Source of the DNA: Glandiceps talaboti
Taxonomy: Eukaryota; Hemichordata; Enteropneusta; Spengelidae
Reading direction: 5' to 3'
Assembly: GCF_964340395.1 (NCBI RefSeq)
Contig: NC_135563.1
Location: forward strand, 19,024,651-19,075,650
DNA length: 51,000 nt
Each line of letters opens with the position of its first letter. The stretch's first letter is position 1. The position numbers were made by a program, and so were the translations under genes. Shown one piece after another: positions 40,841 through 51,000 of this stretch. Below the pieces are notes generated by a model. The model was not told where the DNA came from. It saw only the letters and a program-made list of their open reading frames with translations, and searched no databases.

Positions 40841-41038
40841 AATGCAGTCCAGTGCAAAATGCATATATTTGTAATTGAGGTAAAATCAATACAGAACAAA
40901 CAATTAAACTACATATAGTGTAGGCCTGATAACTTAAACGTATTGCGATTGGAATATAACAAATTTCACCGAGAACTGAAAACGCCGCCACAAGCAGAAC
41001 CTCATAACTTGAACAGTGAAAGAACTTAACATAGGACC

Positions 41039-41051
41039 GATGATGGCGGCC
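41039..41051 (+). promoter_or_regulatory. YY1-like motif GATGATGGCGGCC
   Basis: Contains ATGGCGGC, the YY1 core usually found just inside transcription starts, oriented rightward toward UBOX5. It directly precedes the large compound microsatellite. An alternative UBOX5 start could lie here. Confidence 0.3.
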
Positions 41052-41081
41052 TCATATTCAAAGTAATCAGTTAGCCATCAA

Positions 41082-41412
<331 letters not shown>

Positions 41413-41885
41413 GGTGTTTAGGAAAGTGTCATTACAGTAGACTGGCACCAGTTCCTTAGTCTAATTTGGACTTGTTACTTTGGTTATTTCTTTCTCACAA
41501 GTAACAACCTACTCAGGGAATTAAACTCGGCTTAGCTATCGAGAGGTACACCTCAGAAATAACTGCACAATAATTTCAGCAATCAGCAGATAACTTCATT
41601 GCTTCATATACGGAATGCCGATCCTAAGATGAGGTGTCCTCAATCCCCGAAAATTACAGCTTTTATAATCAAGAAAAAGGCCGTACCCAAAATGTATATA
41701 AGCTATAAGCTATAAGCTTCAATTCATATCCAAACTATTAAAATGATTTACGGCATACATTATTCGATACTTCTGATTGGTTCAAAGTTCACAGTATTCA
41801 CATAAACTAACATTCCTTCGGGGTACGGGTCTTCCCTGTCACCTTGGAGTTTCATTGAATATTTATGTATCTATAGGAAGATACC

Positions 41886-42111
41886 TAGACTGTCGACAGT
41901 CGCTCGCGCCTTTTTTACCCAAAGTTTTATCTAAACTCCGATCCCGCGCAACACTAGTCTAATCGCAAATTGAGGGCCGAAGGCCCGAGGTCGAGGCCTT
42001 CGCAATACGGCCCTCGATATCAGTTTGCGATTATACTATTAGTAGTGTTGCGCCGGACCGGAGTTTAGATAAAACGTAGGGAAAAAGGCGCGAGCGACTG
42101 TCGACAGTCTA
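41886..42111. mobile_element. 226-bp foldback MITE with perfect 9-bp target duplication
   Basis: Arms of about 90-95 bases are reverse complements: each begins TAGACTGTCGACAGTCGCTC and continues through GCGCC, TTTTATCTAAACTCC, GCGCAACACTA and GAGGGCCG. The flanks GAAGATACC at 41877-41885 and 42112-42120 are identical. A 9-bp duplication points to Mutator-like transposase. GC-rich against an AT-rich background. Confidence 0.93.
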
Positions 42112-42591
42112 GAAGATACCAAACATTTTAACTATCGAGTTGCTGACGTGGAATAAGTTTGTTTGATGTGATCCGCATGTATAGACCTACAGTCGCCTGT
42201 CACTTTCATCAGTTCACTAGTCCCTTTGTTTTAACTTGACATAATATGAAAATCACAACATGACCTTGACTTTGCGATAAACAAAAGTGACGGAAGATCG
42301 CTTTCATTTACTTTGTTCTCTTAAAGAATAGTAACCAGCAATAGCGCTACCCATTGTCATTTTCAAGTTCTGCTTTTGGAGCGGTCACTTTAATTACCCC
42401 TATTGTAAGACATCATTTATTGTTTCATTTGTTACTTGTTGTATTTGCTAAAAGACAACGTGAGCTTTTAAATCGATACTGTTGTTGGTCAGTATAATTT
42501 CCGATCTAGGTTTTTTGGTTTGTTTTCTGGGTGAGTTTTAGTTTTACATTTTACTTTATATTTCTTTCAAGTTTTTCATATACCATGCATT

Positions 42592-42682
42592 TATCCACCC
42601 ACCCACCCATCCATCCATCCACCCATCTATCCATCCATCCATCCAGCCAGCCAACCAACCAGCCAGCCAGCCAGCCATCCGT
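42592..42682. repeat. (CACC)n-(CATC)n-(CAGC)n microsatellite
   Basis: Units change stepwise from CACC to CATC, CAAC and CAGC. Confidence 0.9.
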
Positions 42683-43002
42683 CTCCCCTTATACATTCAT
42701 GCATGTACTAATAAATAGTGTCTGTGACACGCTTTCAATTTCAATGGTAAAACGTCCTGGTTCGGATCTATGACTTACCGTAAAATTAGAAATTAATAAT
42801 AAAAGCACAAATGTTGACAAGTATACTTAGTCAAAACACACAATATAAAAGAAATTTGGAAACACGACAATATAAAATCAGGAAACTAAAAATAATACCT
42901 TCAAATATACGCAAAAAAAGAGAAAATTTTCAAATAAAAATATGCTGCAAATATATATACAGGAAAAGAAAATATGCAATAAAACTACAAACTTAAATTA
43001 TA

Positions 43003-43042
43003 TCACCACCACCACCACCACCACCACCACCACCACCACCAC
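43003..43042. repeat. (CAC)n microsatellite
   Basis: Thirteen perfect trinucleotide units. Confidence 0.95.
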
Positions 43043-43724
43043 TACAATATAATGTACGCAATAAAATAAAGAGAGAATTGAAATAAATAACAATGGTATA
43101 TAAACCAACAACTCAAATGACCACTGCAAATACATGTATATCGTGATACTAAGCTAGTTCTAGTTCTACCTCCCATTGCAAATTATGTTGTAATGAATTG
43201 CGCCCCCAGTGCCAGAGTGAGCGTGTCATGTACAGCTGTTCTAGTGTTCATAACTTCCGGTGTCCAGTTCTTTGTATGATATTGGAGTAGCCAGCCCAAA
43301 GTTACGTGCCTATGCAATGTCAAACAAGGTAACGATAATAAGTATATAAAATAAGCATCCAACGTCACATTATTGTTTTTGATCACCACAGTAGCCGTTT
43401 TTTCTTTCTTTTTTGTTGCTCTGTGATGACTTACTCCGTATGCAAACTATACATGACTTCGTATGGAGATATTAGATATATAAATTGAATCATAGGTTAT
43501 ACTTCCATGCATTACTATATCATTAATAACTTTATTCAAAATAGATATGAAAGTTCCCAAAGTATAATGAATGTACATGGCCTGCTACTAACTATTGATG
43601 TTCGACTTAACCGAAAAATGAAATATTGGGTAAAAGATTACAAGTACCAATTTCGACCAACCTACATCCACTCTACGCACCATTTCATTTGTATACTATT
43701 ACTATGATATAGTGTTTTGTTTTC

Positions 43725-43726
<2 letters not shown>

Positions 43727-43817
<91 letters not shown>

Positions 43818-43834
43818 GTCTGTCTGTCTGTCTG
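43727..43834. repeat. (GTCT)n microsatellite
   Basis: About 27 units with one interruption near 43818. Confidence 0.95.
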
Positions 43835-44164
43835 TGTTTATTATCTAATATGTAACACTGAAACAGACTGTAAGACACTTTTTAAAGTGTTGTCATGACA
43901 GAAATTGACCTCCAATCCATACATTGTATGGGTCAAAAAATTAATTTGAGTAGGATGGGGTGCTTTTCCTTTTTTTGAATTTTTAAAAAAGTAAGTACCT
44001 ACATTCCATTGACAATGTGTAATTTGTTTTTGTGGAGGTTTTGGAATCCCTGAAACAATGAGAGAGCGAAATCTGGTAATACTTGCCAAGATAAAACTCT
44101 GTACAATGAGTTTGGTTATGGAAACTAATATTGGGAACCAAGGTAGATTTTAACTATACCTACA

Positions 44165-44733
44165 GCTGGTGACGGATCAACTCGTCCCAATTTCATCTCA
44201 TCCCATTTCAACTTGTCCCACTAATGATGTACCACTTGCGCTGTAAACACATACTACAATACTTAGTTGCGTTAACTAGGGAGAGGAGACAAGTTTCCAA
44301 AACCTGTATGCGTGGAAGTCGTAAGCGTGTCAGTCACTAATATTCTCCCTGGTTATTATCATGATTATTTCTTATTTGGGTTGTAAACATTAAGTTCTAA
44401 TGTGAAAAGTGATATTCCATGACTGAGGAAAGTTGTTGTGCTAGTATAAGTTCTAGATCTAGCAAACACTTAGCCAAAACCCACACCACTTTCTGCTACG
44501 AAATGTTACATTTGCTACGCTTCAATTGGCCACGTAGGTAAAATCATGTAAATTATTCGGTACCCGTACTTCGAGTCCATGTATCGTTTAGATTTATAAA
44601 CGTTTACTAGTGTTGTTGGGGCGAGTTGAAAATGGGGCGAGTTAAAAATGGGGCGAGTTGAAAATGGGGCGAGTTGAAATTGGGGCGAGTTGAAATGGGA
44701 CGAGTTGAAATTGGGACAAAGTGAATCGCAATC
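44165..44733. mobile_element. Non-autonomous element with inverted arms made of CAACTCGTCCCA-type repeats
   Basis: The left arm (about 44178-44221) reads CAACTCGTCCCAATTTCA twice in variant form. The right arm (about 44624-44722) is a tandem array of GGGGCGAGTTGAAAAT-like units in the opposite sense. CCTACA flanks both sides (44159-44164, 44734-44739). About 400 bases between arms have no recognisable ORF. Confidence 0.7.
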
Positions 44734-44842
44734 CCTACAACTTACATGTAAATACTGACATTCAAGACTACAATAACTGATGTTTTCATATTCACATTTG
44801 ATACTTTTTCAAGTGTCAATATTTATTATCTTTGATCCACAG

Positions 44843-45037
44843 ACAAACTGAGGACACTTACTGAGAGAAGACTGGCACAGCAATATGCTCCTCTAAGACA
44901 GCAATAACTAACGCAGATATGTTTCTTGAGAACGTAGAGCTGAGTTTGTCAGTGGTGCATTTATGAAAACGTCAACATTGCTGACTATAACATATATTCA
45001 CTGTAGGTTTTGAGAAGCAATACATGTACTATAAACT
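44843..45037 (+). promoter_or_regulatory. UBOX5: UBOX5 5' leader with four upstream ATGs
   Basis: A good acceptor (TTTGATCCACAG) ends at 44842, so the leader exon probably begins at 44843. Four ATGs precede the start: 44885-44896 (three codons plus stop), 44919-44966, 44963-45013 (its ATG overlaps the previous TGA) and 45024-45095, which overlaps the main start in another frame. Such leaders usually lower translation. Exon start is inferred. Confidence 0.55.
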
Positions 45038-46499
45038 ATGGCTATTAATTTCTGTCAGCCAGTTTTCCAACCACATATTTCAACATCAGCTGTAACTTCT
45101 GATGGTTATGGTGTAGAGAATTTAGCCAAAGATGATAACAACATGTTCCAGGTCAAAGGTTTTAGGGCTGAGTATTTCATCAAACCACCCATAGATGTCA
45201 TATTTGAATTCCCATGTAATATACACATTGACAAAATCATAATTAACCCAAACCTTGGTGCTCAGAAATCATGTGGTTTGGAAATTTTCACCAAAAATAT
45301 ACCCATGAGACGAAGAAATTTGTGGCTAGTTGAAAATAAAATGCTGGATTATCGTAGAGAAGATCAAAAGAATGACCATGGAAGTGGGTCTGTGTACGAC
45401 ATTGAAACTGTCGTTGGAAAAGCATATTTCAAAGAAAATGATGTCACCAAAGTGTATTTTTTAAATAGAAGATATAGGAGCCGAGTTCCATTTCATGGTT
45501 TAACGAAGACATCACCCTTACAGCTGTCTGGGACAGTGGAACGAGACTTACGTCACCATTTACATCAAACATTGTCTGATGTCAGTCATGTGATAGTACG
45601 CATTACTCGTGTATTCAGTGGATGTGTTCCTGCATTGCAAAAAGTTGAAATTTATGGTCAACCTTCCAGTTCATGTGGACGGAAGGTTGATGCTTTCATA
45701 ATGTCAATTTATAAAACCCTCCATGAGCTAAAATATAAGAAGGCAGACTCTCAACTGAGTGGAGCTTCTGGGTCAAAGGTCACACCATCATCGGAACATC
45801 AGAGTTTGGCTGTAAAGGCAGCCCAGTCTATCTCAGAATTCCCTACAGACTTTATAGATCCCATTACCTGTGACATGATGTCACTTCCTGTTCTTCTGCC
45901 TTCTGGTCATTCAGTTGACCAATCAACATTGGATAAGCACACAGAAACTGAGGCCAAGTGGGGAAGAAAGGCCAATGACCCTTTTACTGGACTACCATTC
46001 ACAGATGTTAGTAAACCTGTACCAAATGTGAAGCTCAAATCTAGAATTGATCAGTTTCTGTTAAAAGCTGGGGATAGCTTTAAGACTGCACCAAGAACAG
46101 TGGGTAGGTCAACTGATGTTCACAACATTGGGGTCCCTACCATGGATATTCCTAGACACATGAAAAGATCACTCACCAGCAACACAACATCACATTCAGC
46201 AACAAATAATGTGCAGTCACCAATGCTAGGAGAAATTTCGCACACAACACAAATACATCAAGATTCTGTGAAAAATAAAGACTTTTTTCAATTAAAGTCC
46301 AAATCTAGTCAAAGTGATTACACCACCAATGTCTCACCAAGGATACAGAAAAGAGTGCCCTCTAGTGGCAATGAATCAATGAATGACAGCATGAGTGTTG
46401 ATTGGAGAATAAGAACACAGTTTGCGAAGAAGCGAAAATTGGAGGAAAGTCCAAAACCCAGTGTTAGTAGTTCAGCTAGTGGATATCATCCAAGCAAAG
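45038..46499 (+). CDS. UBOX5: UBOX5 coding exon 1 (N-terminal domain and U-box)
   Basis: Open from ATG 45038 to donor CAAAG|GTAGAA at 46500. The frame would continue seven codons into the intron before a stop, which makes the unspliced ORF look like a complete 494-residue protein lacking the RING. Confidence 0.93.
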
Positions 46500-47805
46500 G
46501 TAGAAATTCTTTAGACCGTTGATATACATTCAGTTTCACAGCACTTTTACACAATCTGTAACTTTGCAATTCTTGGTTGTTAGCTTGGTACTTTTCATTT
46601 AATATTGAAATATCATCGTATTATTCCAAATATTAAACATATTGATTTGTGCTTTAGTGTGTATTATGTATGTACATGTTATATACCAACTTATGAGAAA
46701 TTTGGATCTGATTCAGACTGTCATTTTAACATTGTACAGTGTTCAATACTTCCAAGGCTATGAAACAAAATGACTGTTCAAACATTTGTTTCTCAAGATG
46801 GAGTTAGAGATTACCATATAAAGAACTCTCTCAGATAATAGCTATGTAATTAAATTTGTGGTGAAAACCCAATACCTTAGCTTATGCAAAAGTGTATGTG
46901 TGCATGGACATAACAGTCTATGGAAGAATATGAATGTATTGAACAGAAAGACATCCTTTCACATATTATGTTTTCATGTCATTTCCATAGCAACTAACCA
47001 TGAAGAAAGACTTGCACTGAGCCTTGATGATGCTCTCCAAAATACGCTAGGAAAACTGCAAACATTTAGGAAACACCAAGGTAAGAATAGTCTACAACGT
47101 AAGAAGAGTATAACATGTCTTCTATCAGTTGATAGAACATCTGAACACCAAAGTTACCTTTACTGAAAAATGCTGAGAATATAGTGACTGTCACAGCACA
47201 CACCTTCCTGAGTATAGCTTGTTATTACATGTAGATATTTGGATGGAATAGCAGTACCTGTATTTATTCTCTGTGTTTGATAACCCATTTATGCCAGTAT
47301 ATCTGGATAAAACATTTCTTTGAGTTTGAGGAAATTTCTTGAAAACCATATTCTCTATATCATGATTACAGTATTACGGTATAATGCAGTGTTTACTATA
47401 GTCGTGAAGTATTCATCATGTTATCTCACTTTTTGGTCTGATCAACTAGAACTAGAAAACACAGACCTTTACTGTCTGTTATGATGAAGTTGATAATGTA
47501 ACAATAAAGCCATATAAGGAGAGATAGTATTGTTCAAATTCTGACTACTGTTTTGTTGTTTCATCTCTACAGATGGCAGAAAATCACAAGTTGAATCTAA
47601 TACAGGAAGCCAGCCATGTTCTTCTTGCTCAGTCCATCTGCAAGCAACCAATAGCAGTGCCGTATACAAGTTGCCATGCCAACACTTGCTATGTAGGAAA
47701 TGTCTAACTGAGAAGACAGCAAGTGAATCGGCACATAATAAATGCAGACTATGTAAAATGATATATTCTTCCAGTCAAGTCGAGAGGGTTTATGCTCTGA
47801 CTTAA
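45038..47805 (+). CDS. UBOX5: UBOX5/RNF37: U-box and RING ubiquitin ligase, complete
   Basis: Three coding exons: 45038-46499, 46991-47080, 47573-47805. They total 1785 bases, giving 594 residues plus stop; human UBOX5 is about 541. Phases agree and introns are GT-AG. The N-terminal domain (about 1-210) starts INFCQPVFQPHI and contains GFRAEYFIKPP, the RNF37 signature. The U-box (271-342) has DFIDPITCDMMSLPVLLPSG and NDPFTGLPF, and binds E2 enzymes without zinc. A C-terminal RING (533-578) has the full C3HC4 spacing: C533, C536, C553, H555, C558, C561, C575, C578. The segment between is Ser/Thr-rich and probably disordered, with a basic KKRK that may be a nuclear signal. Family members are nuclear E3/E4 ligases working with UBE2 enzymes and VCP. 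Start choice: an in-frame TAA lies two codons upstream and the context is ACTATGG. An AATAAA overlaps the stop at 47805-47810. Confidence 0.96.
46991..47080 (+). CDS. UBOX5: UBOX5 coding exon 2
   Basis: Acceptor TTCCATAG, donor CCAAG|GTAAGA. Encodes HEERLALSLDDALQNTL, a short helix-rich linker matching the region before the RING in RNF37. Confidence 0.9.
47573..47805 (+). CDS. UBOX5: UBOX5 terminal exon (RING)
   Basis: Acceptor CTCTACAG at 47565-47572. Encodes PCSSC, LPCQHLLCRKC and CRLC, then 16 residues to TAA 47803-47805. Confidence 0.94.
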
Positions 47806-47810
47806 ATAAA
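47805..47810 (+). terminator. Polyadenylation signal AATAAA overlapping the UBOX5 stop
   Basis: AATAAA directly follows the TAA. A second AATAAA near 48217 is an alternative end, giving a 3' UTR of about 0.4 kb. Confidence 0.4.
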
Positions 47811-49909
47811 AAATACAGTAACAAAGTTAACTTATCAAATGACTGAGATTTATATATAGTGATGTTGTGATGTGCAATGTGCATCCGGTCTCCTCAATGT
47901 CATGTGCATAGGTAATACTTTACCATTGAAAACAATGAGAATATTAAAACCACCACAGGGATGAAATGGTTATGATGTTTACAGCATGAAAAGGGAGCAT
48001 CCACCAGATGTCTGTCACGTATACATTCATGATTCATGATCAAAGCAAGTCATTTGGCATGTTGAGATTGTTGCATCACTTTTGTGATGAGAACACTTTT
48101 ATTGATGAACACAGCAAGATTGTGATTGAGGAGAGAGTTTTTGTTTACATTAATTCAACTGGTAAGACTTTCTCCTTCATTTCAGTGTTCAGCAATAAAA
48201 GTGCTGTTATCTATTAAATAAAATAGCGCCCTCAACTTGTCAAATGGTCAGCTTTGAAGTTACATATAGTCTTTTGGTGAGCACCCCCTTTTCACCTGGT
48301 CAATGATTTTCTGATAACATCACAATCTAAGTAGTGCAAGCATTAATTAGATTATGAAAGTTATTTGGGAAATCAGTATATACATTCTGAAAAATTAAAT
48401 GTTTGTAAATAAATTTTTGATGGTTATGTGATGTTTTTTTGTATGATACTGGTATAAATGTGCATTTCCTGTGTGGTAACAAAAAAAATAATTGTGTGTT
48501 TCCAATAACGCAGGTAGGTAGGCTGAGATTTTATTTCAGTTTATTGATCCAATGGTAAGGACTTCATCCCACTGCTGCCACCAATGTAGAAAGTTTTAAA
48601 GGCATTGGATAATGTTGGTCTGAATACCTCTTCTGTGATAGTTTGAAAGATAATACATGCATGAAGGTCAAGAAGACAAAAAAAATCTTATTTTTTTGTT
48701 TTAAATGTTTAAAAAAAAGTTTAGGTTGCCGGTTTAAACTAGGCTTGGTCGGGTTATTGGAAACACAATTTTTTTTTTTTATCTTGCCTCAAATTCTTTA
48801 CAATAAAGACTTGTTTGTGATATTCAGAGACAGTGATATAGTAAAACCAAACCAACTGTGTTCCTAGAGATATTGTTTTCTAGAATTAAGATGTCAGAAA
48901 CTAAGGACGGTATATTTGGTTTACCACAGAATATTTGTAATGTTATCAAAATGAATGAGTGAGTGAGTGAATAAATGGACATGGTCCAGGTCTGAAGATT
49001 AAGCTGCATTAATTTTGTATAAAATTAAGTAGAAAAAGTGTCCAGAACAAAAAAAAATTATCAACATAATCCGCATTAAGATAACACTAATGCAATGACC
49101 CAGGATTAAAAGATAGCCCTATAAACGTTTTGTTCCAAACACAGATTAAAAATTGTTAGTGTACACCTCAGTCTTTGTCAACAGATTGGCCCATTACTCA
49201 TAACACATGACCTTACAGACATGTGAACCTAATAACAGAATCACGATTGCCTGGAAGTTTGTACCACCTTCCACCTCTGTTCAATGGATCAACAACATAG
49301 ATGAATTTTCATTTAAAGATCTGCATTAGTTTAATATCATATGAAGAATGACAAGATGTTATTCTACATACTGCAACATGTTTAATCATCACTAGTAACC
49401 ATGACATCTTTGATTCGATGATGTCATTTTTGAGATGTGCCCCAAATTTACCATAGACATTATCAAATAACATTATGTTATTTTAAGGAAAGGGAACAAT
49501 ACTACAGTGTACAAAGGTTTCCTACTACTATATATTAGTGCAAACCATATCCCAAGGTTCCTCATCTACCTCTACGATTAGTCCATTGTGCTAGAAATAG
49601 TTACAGTTGACTGTGTTTGGGCCAATTAATAGTAAGTTACATATGATTGTGTTTGGGCCATTGTAGTAGAAATAGTAAGTTGCCTGGTCGTGTGTGGGCC
49701 ATATTACCAACAAATTGTATTATTAGTAAACTAATAGAAGCAAACCTTACACTGTAACAAACACTTTCCACATAATATCTGTGACACCAAAAAACTAAGA
49801 GGTTAACTACACCTGGGTCAGTCATCTACATTCTATAACAAAATCCTCTTCTACATTTTGCCAATCATTTAGGCTTTTCACTTAGTTTATCTACCTATCT
49901 AATACATGT
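47811..49909. other. UBOX5 3' flank
   Basis: No gene recognised on either strand; AT-rich with short poly-A/T runs. Confidence 0.5.
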
Positions 49910-50109
<200 letters not shown>

Positions 50110-50616
50110 AACACGTTCAGTGACGACCAAAAACATGGAAGAAAAATAGTACCCTGTGTAAAAGCCACGTACCTTATTTGAATTTGAAACGAGGCGGCTG
50201 ATGATGATTGTATAGCAACGCAAGAACGATGGTTAGTGGTTCATAGAAATGACGTCGACAAGATAAACCACAACAGACATTCCAAACTAGAAGTGTATAT
50301 ATTGAGCTATATAAAACCGTAGAGCTTTGTCTAGATTCAGGTCCCCCAGTCACCCACTTGAAATTGAAAACATAGAAATACAGAGAATTCAGGACCTGTA
50401 AATCATGTTATGACGAAATGGATAGCGAATATCAAGTTCTGTTGAAAGGTGGGAACTTTACAGATTTCACTTCAATAGTTAACACTTAAAGGCGGATTAT
50501 GTCTACACGAGATCAGAAATTTAGGACCGATGCTTTCATTTGTTTATCAACTGAATTCATAACTTTTTTGAATGTATGTTGGGCCGGTGGCCTGTATTGT
50601 GAAGAATTAAAGCATC

Positions 50617-50618
50617 AT

Positions 50619-50715
<97 letters not shown>

Positions 50716-50755
50716 TCACCATCACCATCACCATCACCATCACCATCACCATCAC

Positions 50756-50829
<74 letters not shown>

Positions 50830-50886
50830 CCACCACCACAACCATAACCACCATCACCATGTACCACCACCACCACCACCACCATC
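50617..50886. repeat. (ATC)n/(ACC)n trinucleotide block, about 270 bases
   Basis: ATC units interrupted by ACC runs and by (ACCATC)n. Reads as poly-Ile, poly-Met or poly-Asp ORFs in different frames. Confidence 0.97.
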
Positions 50887-51000
50887 ATTACTAATTCGTT
50901 CATTCAGCCATCAGTCAATCGTTAATGTTTTCAATTACTTACGACAAGAAACATCACATCTTTTCCTGTTTATCAAAATCATTATAAATGAGATGCTTGT

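Noticed and set aside
45038-46522. Single-exon 494-residue U-box protein
   Set aside because: A donor at 46500 and two downstream exons restore the RNF37 C-terminus with a full RING; the unspliced end is intronic.
50499-50903. Poly-Ile, poly-Asp and poly-Met ORFs
   Set aside because: Translation of (ATC)n and (ACC)n trinucleotide repeats.

Overview
The window is eukaryotic, AT-rich DNA from an animal, most likely a marine invertebrate. The evidence is three intron-containing genes of animal families, GT-AG introns from about 0.3 to 24 kb, tRNA-derived SINEs, LINE remnants, MITE-like elements and very abundant di-, tri- and tetranucleotide microsatellites. I cannot fix the phylum from the sequence. 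An OAS-type nucleotidyltransferase beside FANK1 and RNF37/UBOX5 would suit a hemichordate, lancelet, mollusc or other lophotrochozoan.

Layout. (1) 1-2513: repeats upstream of the first gene. (2) 2514-4741, + strand: a 2'-5'-oligoadenylate synthetase-like gene with four recognisable exons, all three catalytic aspartates and no visible first exon. One intron has a non-AG acceptor. (3) 4742-11052: non-coding DNA between the convergent OAS-like and FANK1 genes, with LINE debris, a 350-bp foldback, one MITE and a 40-bp minisatellite. (4) 11053-40518, - strand: a complete FANK1 gene (fibronectin type III plus ankyrin repeats) in seven coding exons giving 341 residues. It carries a 24-kb intron filled with repeats. 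(5) 40519-44842: the FANK1/UBOX5 head-to-head interval with a probable shared promoter, a 330-bp compound microsatellite, a 226-bp foldback with a 9-bp target duplication and an element with inverted arms. (6) 45038-47805, + strand: a complete UBOX5/RNF37-type ubiquitin ligase, three coding exons, 594 residues, U-box plus C-terminal RING. (7) 47806-51000: gene-free flank ending in very long (ATCT)n and (ATC)n arrays.

The three genes are not an obvious pathway: dsRNA-triggered signalling, a testis/ciliated-cell-type FN3-ankyrin protein and a nuclear ubiquitin ligase. The most interesting signals are the anomalous OAS acceptor, the 12-copy 41-bp array in which every unit carries a CCAAT and an AP-1-like site, RFX X-box matches in the FANK1 intron, the MULE-like foldback with perfect target duplications, a three-copy MITE family, and a chain of short upstream ORFs before UBOX5. 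I did not find a convincing wholly new gene system.
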